Assembly: GCA_910588505.1 (NCBI GenBank)
Contig: CAJUPQ010000003.1
Location: 22,287 to 86,286, forward strand
DNA length: 64,000 bases
Direction: 5' to 3'
Source of the DNA: an uncultured Hungatella sp.
GTDB taxonomy: Bacteria; Bacillota; Clostridia; Lachnospirales; Lachnospiraceae
The first letter of the stretch is position 1. Each line of letters opens with the position of its first letter. The position numbers were made by a program, and so were the translations under genes. Positions 24,622 to 33,379 of this stretch are shown here, piece after piece. The notes beneath the pieces were generated by a model that did not search any database, was not told the DNA's origin, and saw nothing but the letters and a program-made list of their open reading frames with translations.

Positions 24622-25917
24622 ATGTCTGAATACAAATTCGAAACTCTGCAGCTCCATGTTGGCCAGGAGAGGGCGGACCCTGCCACCGACGCCCGGGCCG
24701 TGCCCATCTATGCCACCACCTCCTATGTATTCCACAGCTGCGAACACGCGGCAGCCCGGTTTGGCCTGACTAACGCCGGCAATATTTACGGCAGGCTTAC
24801 AAACTCCACCCAGGACATACTGGAGAAAAGGGTGGCGGCCCTGGAGGGAGGGACGGCGGCTCTGGCCCTTGCGTCCGGCGCGGCGGCCATTGCCTATACC
24901 CTGGAAGCCCTGGGCCAGAACGGCGGCCATTTTGTGGCGCAGAAGACCATATACGGCGGCAGCTACAACCTGCTGGCCCATACCCTTCCTGGCTTCGGCA
25001 TCACAGCCAGTTTTGTGGATATCCACGATTTGGCCCAGGTGGAGGCAGCTATCCGGGAGGACACCAGAGCTATTTACATAGAAACCCTGGGCAACCCTAA
25101 CAGCGATATTCCGGATATGGACGCCGTGGCAGAGCTGGCACACCGGCACGGCCTGCCGCTGGTGGTGGACAATACCTTTGGCACTCCCTACATGATTCGT
25201 CCCATTGAACACGGCGCGGATCTTGTGGTGCATTCGGCTACAAAATTTCTTGGGGGCCACGGCACGACTCTGGGCGGCGTGATTGTGGATTCCGGCAGAT
25301 TTGACTGGGCGGCCAGCGGAAAGTACCCGGCTATCGCGGACCCCAATCCCAGCTACCACGGGATTTCTTTTGTAAAAGCAGCGGGGCCGGCGGCATTTGT
25401 GACGTATATCCGGGCCATCCTGCTTCGGGATACGGGGGCGGCCATCTCTCCCTTTGGGGCGTTTCTGCTTCTGCAGGGCATTGAAACCTTGTCCCTGCGG
25501 CTGGAGCGCCATGCCGAAAATACCAGAAAGACAGTGGAATATTTAAACGGCCATCCCCTGGTGGAAAAGGTGAACCATCCCTCCCTGCCCACTCATCCGG
25601 ACCACGAACTGTATAAGAAATATTTCCCAAAAGGCGGGGCTTCTATTTTTACCTTTGAGATAAAGGGCGGTGAAAAAGAGGCCCACAGATTTATTGACAG
25701 CCTGAAGATGTTCTCCCTTCTGGCCAATGTGGCGGATGTGAAGAGCCTTGTCATCCATCCGGCTACCACCACCCACAGCCAGCTTACCCAGAAAGAGCTG
25801 GAAGAGCAGGACATTAAACCAAACACCATCCGCCTGTCCATTGGTACGGAACATATAGACGATATTATTGCTGACCTGGAAAATGGTTTTCGCGCGGTAA
25901 AGGAGGCCCAATCATGA
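24622..25917 (+). CDS. metY: O-acetylhomoserine sulfhydrylase
   Basis: A PLP enzyme of the Cys/Met metabolism family, about 431 residues, converting O-acetylhomoserine and sulfide to homocysteine. The family pattern is clear: TLQLHVGQE at the start, YGRLTNSTQDILEKRVAALEGG, then GGSYNLL, and the PLP-lysine context LVVHSATKFLGGHGTTLGG. The C-terminal domain ends IRLSIGTEHIDDIIADLENG. The high length and the HSATKFLGGHGT block favour MetY over MetB/MetC. The next gene, cysK, overlaps by 4 bp, giving a sulfur-assimilation operon. Confidence 0.94.
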   Translation: MSEYKFETLQLHVGQERADPATDARAVPIYATTSYVFHSCEHAAARFGLTNAGNIYGRLTNSTQDILEKRVAALEGGTAALALASGAAAIAYTLEALGQNGGHFVAQKTIYGGSYNLLAHTLPGFGITASFVDIHDLAQVEAAIREDTRAIYIETLGNPNSDIPDMDAVAELAHRHGLPLVVDNTFGTPYMIRPIEHGADLVVHSATKFLGGHGTTLGGVIVDSGRFDWAASGKYPAIADPNPSYHGISFVKAAGPAAFVTYIRAILLRDTGAAISPFGAFLLLQGIETLSLRLERHAENTRKTVEYLNGHPLVEKVNHPSLPTHPDHELYKKYFPKGGASIFTFEIKGGEKEAHRFIDSLKMFSLLANVADVKSLVIHPATTTHSQLTQKELEEQDIKPNTIRLSIGTEHIDDIIADLENGFRAVKEAQS

Positions 25918-26855
25918 GTAAAATTTACACGTCCGCCGATGAGCTGATCGGCAGAACTCCGCTTTTGGAGCTGTCACATGTGGAGAAGGAACTGGGTTTG
26001 AAAGCCAGGGTTGTTGCCAAGCTGGAATACTTTAATCCCGCCGGTTCCGTAAAGGACCGGGTGGCAAAGGAGATGCTGGATGAGGCGAAGCTGGCGGGAA
26101 AGCTTACAAAGGAGACGGTGATTATTGAGCCTACAAGCGGCAATACGGGAATCGGTCTTGCCGGTGTGGCCGCAGCCAGGGGATACTCCGTTATCATTGT
26201 TATGCCGGAAACCATGTCCGTGGAGCGCAGACAGCTGATGAAGGCATACGGCGCGAAGCTGGTGCTTACGGAGGGCTCTAAAGGCATGAAGGGCGCCATT
26301 GCCAAGGCACAGGAGCTGGCGGAGCAGATTCCGGGCAGCTTTATTCCCGGACAGTTTGTAAACCCTGCCAACCCCAAAGCCCACAGGGAGCATACAGGCC
26401 CGGAGATATACGAAGATACGGACGGCAAGGTGGATATTTTCGTGGCAGGCGTGGGCACAGGGGGAACCATCACCGGCGTGGGCGAATATCTTAAGTCCAG
26501 GAATCCCGGCGTCCAGGTTGTGGCTGTTGAGCCGGAAGCCTCCCCGGTGCTTTCCTCCGGCGCCGCAGGCCCCCACAAGATTCAGGGCATTGGCGCGGGA
26601 TTTGTTCCGGATATTCTGAATACAAAAATTTATGACGAAATTATCCCGGTTTCGGACCAGGACGCCTTGTCCATGGGCAGGCTTTTAGGAAGACGGGAGG
26701 GGATTCTTGTGGGGATTTCTTCCGGGGCAGCCGCGTTCGCTGCCGTCCAGGTGGCGAAACGTCCTGAAAACCAGGGGAAAACCATTGTTGTGCTGCTGCC
26801 GGATACGGGAGACCGCTACCTGTCTACACCGTTGTTTTCAGAGGAAAAAGAGTGA
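25914..26855 (+). CDS. cysK: Cysteine synthase A
   Basis: O-acetylserine sulfhydrylase of 313 residues, making cysteine from O-acetylserine and sulfide with PLP. The Schiff-base lysine lies in NPAGSVKDRVAKEM (near residue 44). The substrate loop is PTSGNTGIGLAGVAA, the phosphate-binding glycines GVGTGGTITGVGEYL, and the C-terminal SSGAAAFAA is also typical. ATG 25914 overlaps the metY stop and has AAAGGAGG. Cotranscribed with metY and the Rrf2 gene. Confidence 0.96.
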   Translation: MSKIYTSADELIGRTPLLELSHVEKELGLKARVVAKLEYFNPAGSVKDRVAKEMLDEAKLAGKLTKETVIIEPTSGNTGIGLAGVAAARGYSVIIVMPETMSVERRQLMKAYGAKLVLTEGSKGMKGAIAKAQELAEQIPGSFIPGQFVNPANPKAHREHTGPEIYEDTDGKVDIFVAGVGTGGTITGVGEYLKSRNPGVQVVAVEPEASPVLSSGAAGPHKIQGIGAGFVPDILNTKIYDEIIPVSDQDALSMGRLLGRREGILVGISSGAAAFAAVQVAKRPENQGKTIVVLLPDTGDRYLSTPLFSEEKE

Positions 26856-26859
26856 TGTG

Positions 26860-27285
26860 ATGATTTCTACAAGAGGGAGATACGCACTGCGAGTCATGAT
26901 TGATTTGGCGGAACACTCCCACGAAGGCTATATCCCCATGAAGGTGATTGCCGGACGTCAGGGCATATCCCTGAAATATTTGGAACAGATTCTTCCGGCT
27001 CTGACCCGAAACGGCATGATTGAAGGCCTGCAGAGAAAAGGCGGCGGATACCGGCTGACCGCCGGGCCGGGAGAGTATCGGGTGGGCGATATCCTGCGGC
27101 TGACTGAGGGGGATCTGGCGCCGGTGGCATGCCTTGGCTGTCAGGCCAAGACATGTGAGCGGGCCGGGTTCTGTAAGACACTGCCTATGTGGAAGGAATT
27201 TTACAGGATGACCAATGATTATTTTGACGGTATTACGCTGTTGGAGCTGATGGAGGGGGAGGGCGGCAGGACGGAGGGGGAGTGA
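26860..27285 (+). CDS. Rrf2 family transcription regulator
   Basis: A 141-residue winged-helix regulator of the Rrf2 family. I place the start at ATG 26860 because the family N-terminus MISTRGRYALRVMIDLAEH begins there; a longer open frame reaches back into cysK out of its coding frame. The HTH is IPMKVIAGRQGISLKYLEQIL, the wing GGGYRLTAGP. Three Cys (CLGCQAKTC) plus a fourth (RAGFC) lie where IscR-like members bind an Fe-S cluster. Being third in the metY-cysK operon, it probably controls it in response to sulfur or cysteine status, as CymR does in Bacillus. Confidence 0.9.
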   Translation: MISTRGRYALRVMIDLAEHSHEGYIPMKVIAGRQGISLKYLEQILPALTRNGMIEGLQRKGGGYRLTAGPGEYRVGDILRLTEGDLAPVACLGCQAKTCERAGFCKTLPMWKEFYRMTNDYFDGITLLELMEGEGGRTEGE

Positions 27286-27372
27286 CGATTAGATGGTCCT
27301 GGTTCTCTGCCCTGCCGGAAATTCCATATAGAACATTTGCCGCCGGATTGCGGTTTGTATTTAGCTCAACGG

Positions 27373-27422
27373 AAAGAAACCGATGGCATAGACTATTTTT
27401 AGCCAAAGCCATCGGTTTCTTT
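27373..27422. terminator. Bidirectional terminator with 15-bp perfect stem
   Basis: aaagaaaccgatggc (27373-27387) and gccatcggtttcttt (27408-27422) pair perfectly. The flanking A and T runs let it stop both the sulfur operon and the convergent small gene. Confidence 0.9.
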
Positions 27423-27464
27423 ACTCAAATATCCGGGACGCCTTCTTCAACTTATGGTTACCTG

Positions 27465-27611
27465 CTAATCCTCAAGGGTTTGCTGCAGGTTGTCGGCTAC
27501 TTTTTGTAACTTTTCCTTCTCTTTACCGTCGGCCATAGTTTCAAGTACTTCCTTGATATCGTCTAAAACAAATCTGACAAACCCCTTAAACTGACTGTCT
27601 GTCATACCCAT
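27465..27611 (-). CDS. Small 48-residue protein
   Basis: A minus-strand gene of 49 codons: start ATG 27611, product MGMTDSQFKGFVRFVLDDIK, then EVLETMADGKEKEKL, ending NLQQTLED; stop at 27465-27467. AGGTGAT lies just upstream of the start, and a matching promoter is found at 27662-27690. The protein is acidic, helical and soluble. I recall similar short proteins in clostridial accessory regions, but I know of no function. Confidence 0.7.
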   Translation of the reverse strand: MGMTDSQFKGFVRFVLDDIKEVLETMADGKEKEKLQKVADNLQQTLED

Positions 27612-27661
27612 ACAATCACCTGCTTTCTAAGCTGTGGCTTATGTTGCTGTGATATAAGCAT

Positions 27662-27690
27662 ATCATAACTATGGCTCAAAGTCTATTCAA
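27662..27690 (-). promoter_or_regulatory. Promoter of the 48-residue gene
   Basis: Minus strand TTGAAT (27685-27690), 17-bp spacer, TATGAT (27662-27667), about 50 bp before the start at 27611. Confidence 0.6.
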
Positions 27691-27719
27691 TTCGGATATC
27701 CTTCAATACCTCCGGAAGG

Positions 27720-27947
27720 TTGTCAGCAGGAAGAGAAAAGGAGAATGTATCGGAGGTGGTAAGTTGGAGGATTGACAAAGTAGAAGGTATCTACGAAGTG
27801 CCATGTGATAACCTGTATACGGTTCCCAACGCCGCGAGGAATGGGGAAAGCAGGATATTTAGGAATATTGCCGTTGTGGAAGACCGGCTGCTTCCTATGT
27901 TCGCGGCGGAAGAGTTGTCTGCGCAGGGGATTCAAAAACACAGTTGA
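27720..27947 (+). CDS. Unidentified ORF, probable fragment
   Basis: An open frame of 75 codons from TTG 27720 with plausible protein text, including RIDKVEGIYEVPCDNLYTVP and RIFRNIAVVEDRLLPMFAAE. No ribosome site of quality and no family is recognised. Given the decayed surroundings it is likely the tail of a lost gene. Confidence 0.25.
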   Translation: MSAGREKENVSEVVSWRIDKVEGIYEVPCDNLYTVPNAARNGESRIFRNIAVVEDRLLPMFAAEELSAQGIQKHS

Positions 27948-28021
27948 CTGTTTTCCCTTTTTATGCTACACTACAGAAGATTTAAGAGATTTCAGCGCCT
28001 GCTGCCGCCGGGTACAGGGTT

Positions 28022-28081
28022 AAGCGTCAGACTTTCTATCGTTAGGCCATTGAAGATAGAAAGTGCTGGCGTTATTTTTTT
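28022..28081 (+). terminator. Terminator upstream of the MATE remnant
   Basis: aagcgtcagactttctatc (28022-28040) pairs with gatagaaagtgctggcgtt (28055-28073) with a few mismatches and is followed by ATTTTTTT. Confidence 0.8.
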
Positions 28082-28220
28082 GTCTTGGGGGATGGCGCTC
28101 CTGGCAAAGGAAGATGGCTGCTTGCCGCGGCCGCGCTTTTTCGCAGGTGAACGTCAAGAGGCACATGGTTATTTTTCCTGCAGTACTTTACAATTTGGGA
28201 GGAGAATTTCAAAGGGATTA

Positions 28221-29428
28221 GGCGCAAGGGGGCTTACAGCGCTGAACCTGGCAATCCCGGTCTACAATTTTATCCACGGCACAGGACTGATGGTGGGCAT
28301 GGGCGGGCCACCAAATTTACCGTGTGCAAAAGCCAGGGGGACCGGGAGCTGGTAGACAAAATTTTCACAAACACCCTGTATTTTGCCCTGCTGTTTTCTG
28401 CTGCTTTTATGGCGCCCGGCTTTTTTTGTTCAAGGGAGCTGGCTCTTATTTTAGGTGCGGACAGTGCAGTGTTGGAGATGACCACCACCTATTTAAAATG
28501 GCTGCTGCTGTTTTCCCCGGCCTTTATTTTAAATGACGTGCTTCTGTGTTTTGTGAGAAATGACTCCGCCCCCCAGATTTCCATGTGGGCCATGGTTATT
28601 GGAAGCTTTTCCAATGTGGTGTTGGATTATCTGTTTATTTTTCCCCTGCACATGGGGATTTTCGGAGCGATTTTTGCCACGGGGATATCGCCGGTTATCA
28701 GTATTCTCATGATGAGTCCCCATTGGAGAAGCCATAAAAATTCATTCCATTTTGTGCCAACGGGAATCAGCATGAAGATTCTTAAGTGGGATTTATCCCT
28801 GGGCTTTCCCTCCCTCATCGGCCAGATTTCGTCGGGAATTGTAATGATTACGTTTAATTCCATTATTTTGAAGCTGGAAGGAAATATAGGGGTTGCCGCC
28901 TATGGCGTGATCGCCAACATTTCCCTTGTGGTTGTGGCGATTTTTACGGGAATCGCCCAGGGAGCCCAGCCCCTTTTAAGCCGTTTTTACGTGGAGGGGA
29001 ATCGGAAGCAGATTCAGACCATACTGGGATGTGCCGTATGCACTTGCCTGGAGCTGTCCGGTATAATATATGGGCTGATTTTTGTTTTCGCCCAGCCTGT
29101 TGCGGCGGTTTTTAACAGCGAATGTAATGTAAAACTTCAGGCCATCGCCGTGACGGGGCTGAAGCTGTATTTTATATCGTCGCCCTTTGTGGGATATAAT
29201 ACGATTCTTGCCACGTTTTTTACATCTGTGGAGAGGGCGTTTCCGGCTCATGTTTTATCCGTGTTAAGAGGGCTTGTGCTGGTGATTCCCGCGGCGTTTT
29301 TTCTGTCCTTTTTATGGGAAATGCCAGGTGTGTGGCTTACTTATCCGGCAGTGGAGCTTTTTGCGGCCCTGCTTGGATTTGTACTATATAAAAATGAACG
29401 CAGAAAGGAACGTATGTATGAAGGTTGA
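28221..29428 (+). pseudogene. MATE family efflux protein, frameshifted and truncated
   Basis: A multidrug/toxin extrusion transporter with most of its twelve helices recognisable. The frame up to about 28303 reads GARGLTALNLAIPVYNFIHG then TGLMVGMGG; a one-base loss in the G-rich stretch near 28303-28312 shifts it, and the protein continues in the next frame as KSQGDRELVDKIFTNTLYFA to the stop at 29428. The first membrane helix and start region are also missing or degenerate before 28221. From ATG 28322 a 368-residue product is open, but it lacks the N-terminal helices needed for the transport fold. It is probably non-functional. Confidence 0.85.
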
Positions 29429-29640
29429 AGAGAAAAGCGCCCTGCTTGTCATTGACATTCAGCAGGAGGATTTTGTGGAGATGAACGAATCCAACATGGA
29501 TGATCCCCGATGAGAATGTATCTGCAACGGAAAAAGGGGGTTGGATGTGTTTTGGGAGAGAAAGCTGCCGGTTATCCAGATTAAAGAGGTTCACAGACCT
29601 GACATGGTAGACTTTGGGAGGGATTTAGAATTTCTGCGGC
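29418..29640 (+). pseudogene. Cysteine hydrolase (isochorismatase-like) remnant
   Basis: ATG 29418, overlapping the MATE stop, opens VEEKSALLVIDIQQEDFVE, the N-terminus of an isochorismatase-like hydrolase with the catalytic Asp in VIDIQ. The frame stops at 29512; sequence further on gives LPVIQIKEVHRPDMVDFG in another frame and then ends. The Lys/Cys half of the active site is absent. Confidence 0.75.
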
Positions 29641-29688
29641 CGGTAATCATAGTGGATGTTTCAGTCTTTGGTGTTTGTAAAATATGAG

Positions 29689-29717
29689 TTGCCTCTTGGG
29701 AATCAGGATGCTATACT
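29689..29717 (+). promoter_or_regulatory. Promoter of the ROK-regulator fragment
   Basis: TTGCCT (29689-29694), 17-bp spacer, TATACT (29712-29717), 35 bp before the start at 29752. Confidence 0.6.
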
Positions 29718-29751
29718 AAAACAAACACTTTTATTAAGTATTGGAGACAAG

Positions 29752-30249
29752 ATGGACAAGAAAAATGAGACAAACATGGAAGTCAAGAAAAGGAACCGGA
29801 ACCGCGTTTTCCGTTATATATGCAGCCATGGAACCGTGTCGAATCCGGATATATCCTATGCCATGCAGATGAGTTTGCCCACAGTGACGCAGATCACAAA
29901 GGAACTGATTGGAGATGGACTTGTTGAGGAAAATGGAGAATTCCAGTCAACGGGAGGAAGAAGGGCAAAAGCGTTGTCAGCGGCCGTAAATGCAAGGCAG
30001 GCAGTCGGGCTGGATATTACAAAAAATCATATCAGTTTAGTGCTCTCCAATCTTACAGGCGAGATATTAAAGCATGGCCGTGTTTATAAGCCGTATGTCG
30101 GCATCTGTGGCAGCGATCTGCATTATTATGAAACAGGAGCAATCGGAGATTATGTGGTAAAACCGCCTTTTGTGCTGGGGCATGAGCCAGGTGGTACCGT
30201 AGTGGAAGTAGGAAAAAACGGTTGCATTTTACAGGATACTTGGATTTGA
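29752..30249 (+). pseudogene. ROK regulator / zinc alcohol dehydrogenase chimera
   Basis: The 165-residue open frame begins as a ROK-type repressor: winged helix VFRYICSHGTVSNPDISYAM, LPTVTQITKELIGDGLVEE, then the start of the ROK domain AVGLDITKNHISLVLSNLTG. After about residue 112 it changes without a frame break to the zinc-binding region of a sorbitol/threonine-dehydrogenase-type enzyme: YVGICGSDLHYYETGAIGDY, then FVLGHEPGGTVVEVGKN. Neither half is complete. This is a deletion junction joining two genes of what was probably one sugar-catabolic cluster. The DNA-binding part may still be made. Confidence 0.85.
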
Positions 30250-30282
30250 GACTGCATTGCAGACAGCGAATCATGCGGCAGA

Positions 30283-30455
30283 TGAAAAGGTGACATTTTT
30301 ACGGATATAGAGAAAGCATTCCAGATGGCGGAGAAGCAGGGGTTTCTATGTTAGATACCAAAATCCAGTTGCTTCCTTTTTGGGAGCAGGGGGTAAAATT
30401 TTTTACAGTCTTAGGGCCAAATGAAGAAAGGGTCGAATTTAGCCAGTATTTATAA
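30283..30455 (+). pseudogene. VOC/glyoxalase family C-terminal remnant
   Basis: TDIEKAFQMAEKQGF, a one-base shift, then LDTKIQLLPFWEQGVKFFTV and LGPNEERVEFSQYL with stop at 30453-30455. The ending (F.G.NGE.vEf-type) is that of a vicinal-oxygen-chelate domain. The N-terminal half is absent. Confidence 0.7.
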
Positions 30456-30594
30456 GGATATAATGCAATGCTAAAAGAATATCCATTGGTGAGGCCAAGA
30501 ATTTATGTGAGTGTATACGGATGTTAACTGTTGAAGAATAAGCTTTGTAAAGAGCCGGATGCGGGAAATCCCTGAAAAAAGAAAAATTTCCCCC

Positions 30595-30623
30595 TATACA
30601 CAGCCAACAAAATATGGTATAAT
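30595..30623 (+). promoter_or_regulatory. Extended -10 promoter
   Basis: TATACA (30595-30600), 17-bp spacer, TATAAT (30618-30623) with TGG immediately before it. The predicted start is about 30630. Confidence 0.65.
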
Positions 30624-30629
30624 ATCAAC

Positions 30630-30746
30630 CACGCTGATGCGTACCCAAGTCTAAAACGTGACAGTGAAAGGCCAATCATCTGAATAGTAAACGAGATTGC
30701 GAAGGCGCAGAGTTCTCAGCCGAAAGACTGAGGGCTTGCGTCTTTT
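30630..30746 (+). ncRNA. Candidate short RNA or attenuator leader
   Basis: From the promoter at 30595-30623 the transcript would run about 117 nt to a strong terminator: ggcgcagagttctcag (30704-30719), loop ccgaaaga, ctgagggcttgcgtc (30728-30742), one bulged A, then TTTT. There is no ORF with a ribosome site in it. It may be a free small RNA, or an attenuated leader of the aconitase operon 300 bp downstream. It matches no riboswitch class I can recognise. Confidence 0.45.
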
Positions 30747-30765
30747 GTACATACGGAGTAACCGT

Positions 30766-30860
30766 TCAGACAGGTCTGCGTGTTCAACGCGCTGACCGTA
30801 AGACATCGTACACTTTGGGTAAAATGCAGCCGCCGCAGGTATACGGCCCATTCCCGTCCC
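30766..30860. repeat. Structured intergenic repeat, copy B
   Basis: Begins gttcagacaggtctgcg and continues ttcaacgcgctgaccgt, almost identical to the first 36 bp of the block at 12875-13010. The later part (cagccgccgcaggtatacggccca) is a diverged counterpart of cagcaggcatccggccca in copy A. Confidence 0.7.
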
Positions 30861-31042
30861 TCACTGGACAAATAAAAGATTTTCGTTTATAGTATTCCTA
30901 ACTTTATATACCCGGGTGCGGCCCGCTGCCCCCAGGAAAAGTCTGGCAGGCGCGCTTGGCATCCCTGAACAATGCCGCATCATCGGCGGCGGATTTTTAA
31001 TAGTAAATGTATAATAAAATTACGAACCAGGAGGTAGAGATC

Positions 31043-33373
31043 ATGGTATCACTTTACGAAGGCGGAGTCTATCTGGTTAAAGGCACAGAACTTATCCCCG
31101 AAACGGACAGCGCCAGGGTGAAAGCCCTGACAGGACAGGAGGCAGACAAGGAGTCTGGGAGGAAGGAGACCATCGCCTACTCCATACTTAAGGCCCACAA
31201 CACATCCCAAGACATGGAGCATCTGAAGCTTCGTTTTGATTCTATGGCATCCCATGACATTACATTTGTAGGGATCGTGCAGACAGCAAAGGCGTCGGGC
31301 ATGGAGCGGTTTCCCATCCCCTACGTGCTGACCAACTGCCACAATACTCTGTGCGCCGTGGGAGGCACCATCAATGAAGACGACCACATGTTCGGCCTTT
31401 CGGCGGCCAAGAGATACGGCGGCATCTACGTTCCGCCCCACATCGCGGTCATCCACCAGTATATGAGGGAGAGGATGGCAGGCTGCGGGCAGATGATCCT
31501 GGGGTCTGACAGCCACACCCGGTACGGCGCCCTTGGCACCATGGCCGTGGGAGAGGGCGGCGGCGAGCTGGTAAAGCAGCTTTTAAAAGACACCTACGAC
31601 ATCAAATACCCGGAGGTGGTGGCTGTGTATCTGGACGGGGCGCCAAAGCCGGGGACTGGACCCCAGGATATCGCCCTGGCCATTATAAAGGCCGTGTTCA
31701 AAAACGGCTATGTGAAAAACAAGGTCATGGAATTTGTAGGGCCGGGAGTGGCCTCCATGACCACGGACTACCGGAACGGCGTGGACGTGATGACCACGGA
31801 GACCACCTGCCTTACCTCCATCTGGAAGACCGACGAGGACACAAAGGCATATCTGGCAAAACACCACAGGGAGGAAGCATACCAGGAACTGGCTCCGGGG
31901 GATACGGCCTACTACGACGGCTGCGTGTACGTGGATCTGTCCACCGTAAAGCCCATGATCGCCCTGCCCTTCCACCCAAGCAATGCCTATGAGATCGATG
32001 AGCTGAAGGCCAATCTGAACGATATCCTGGGAGAAACGGAACAAGAAGCCCGGAAAGTATCCGGAGGCAAGGCCGAATTTACCCTTTTGGACAAAATAAA
32101 AGACGGGGAGCTGTGGGTGCAGCAGGCCGTCATAGCAGGGTGTGCCGGAGGCACCTACACAAACCTTATGGAGGCGGCCCGGGCGCTGAAAGGCAGAAGC
32201 TGCGGCTGCGATGAATTCTCCCTGGCCGTGTACCCCTCCTCCCAGCCCGTGTTCGCGGACCTGGTGAAGAAGGGGGCGGTGTCAGACCTGATGGATGCCG
32301 GGGCTATTGTCCGCACCGCGTTCTGCGGCCCCTGCTTCGGCGCGGGGGACACGCCCTGCAACAACGGCTTAAGCATCCGCCACACCACCAGAAACTTCCC
32401 CAATCGGGAAGGCTCCAAGCCGGGTAACGGGCAGATGGCGGCAGTAGCCCTGATGGACGCCAGGTCCATTGCCGCCACCGCGGCAAACGGCGGGCGTCTC
32501 ACCTCGGCCTGGGAGATGGACGGCTGGGATCAGGTGCCGGAATATGAGTACGACGACAGCTCCTACCGAAACCGGGTGTACAGCGGATACGGCCGGGGAG
32601 ATGAGCAAAACCACCTGGTCTACGGGCCAAACATCAAAGACTGGCCTGACATGAGCCCTCTGACAGAAGATATCCTTCTGAAAGTCTGCTCTAAGATCAT
32701 GGATCCGGTGACCACCACCGACGAGCTGATCCCGTCCGGGGAGACCTCCTCCTACCGGTCCAATCCCTTAGGCCTGGCAGAGTTCACCCTGTCCAGAAGG
32801 GACCCGGAGTACGTGGCCAGGGCCAAAGCTGCGGACAAGGTGGAGAGAGCCCGGCAGGCAGAAGGAGCTATGGGGGCATTTGCCCTGGATCCGAGCCTTG
32901 AGGCGGTCTTTCACTGTATCCGCCAGATCCCCGGTCATGAACAGGCAGAGGCGGACACAGTGGAATTTGGCAGCATGATCTACGCCGTAAAGCCCGGCGA
33001 CGGCTCAGCCAGGGAGCAGGCGGCCAGCTGCCAGAGAGTCATCGGAGGCCTTGCCAATATCTGCAGAGAGTACGCCACAAAACGGTACCGCTCCAATGTG
33101 ATCAACTGGGGCATGATCCCCTTCCAGACAGAAGCAGAGCCGGAATTTGAGGTGGGGGACTACATCTACGTGCCGGGCATCCGCAAAGCCCTTGACGGGG
33201 ATTTAAAGAATATCACCGCTTATGTGATAAAAGGGGGAAATAAAGCTTTGGAGGCCCAGAACGCCTGCGTGAAAGAACTTCCGCTGTATATCAGCGATAT
33301 GACAGCCGAGGAAAGGGAGATCATCAAGGCAGGATGCCTGATCAACTATAACAGAAACAGAAAGAAAGGATGA
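31043..33373 (+). CDS. Aconitate hydratase
   Basis: A [4Fe-4S] enzyme of about 776 residues that interconverts citrate and isocitrate. I choose ATG 31043, which has a perfect AGGAGGT at 31030-31036, over ATG 31007. Typical blocks are LGSDSHTRYGALGTMAVGEG, the cluster-region Cys in AGCAGGTYTNLMEA and AFCGPCFGAGDTPCNNG, and PSNAYEIDELK. The C-terminal swivel domain is present, as in the clostridial hydratases of this size. It heads an operon with citrate synthase (6 bp gap) and isocitrate dehydrogenase, the route from oxaloacetate and acetyl-CoA to 2-oxoglutarate. Confidence 0.92.
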   Translation: MVSLYEGGVYLVKGTELIPETDSARVKALTGQEADKESGRKETIAYSILKAHNTSQDMEHLKLRFDSMASHDITFVGIVQTAKASGMERFPIPYVLTNCHNTLCAVGGTINEDDHMFGLSAAKRYGGIYVPPHIAVIHQYMRERMAGCGQMILGSDSHTRYGALGTMAVGEGGGELVKQLLKDTYDIKYPEVVAVYLDGAPKPGTGPQDIALAIIKAVFKNGYVKNKVMEFVGPGVASMTTDYRNGVDVMTTETTCLTSIWKTDEDTKAYLAKHHREEAYQELAPGDTAYYDGCVYVDLSTVKPMIALPFHPSNAYEIDELKANLNDILGETEQEARKVSGGKAEFTLLDKIKDGELWVQQAVIAGCAGGTYTNLMEAARALKGRSCGCDEFSLAVYPSSQPVFADLVKKGAVSDLMDAGAIVRTAFCGPCFGAGDTPCNNGLSIRHTTRNFPNREGSKPGNGQMAAVALMDARSIAATAANGGRLTSAWEMDGWDQVPEYEYDDSSYRNRVYSGYGRGDEQNHLVYGPNIKDWPDMSPLTEDILLKVCSKIMDPVTTTDELIPSGETSSYRSNPLGLAEFTLSRRDPEYVARAKAADKVERARQAEGAMGAFALDPSLEAVFHCIRQIPGHEQAEADTVEFGSMIYAVKPGDGSAREQAASCQRVIGGLANICREYATKRYRSNVINWGMIPFQTEAEPEFEVGDYIYVPGIRKALDGDLKNITAYVIKGGNKALEAQNACVKELPLYISDMTAEEREIIKAGCLINYNRNRKKG

Positions 33374-33379
33374 CAGCCT

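Noticed and set aside
24544..25512. 322-codon minus-strand frame opposite metY
   Set aside because: metY is unmistakable on the plus strand; the opposite frame has no ribosome site or family.
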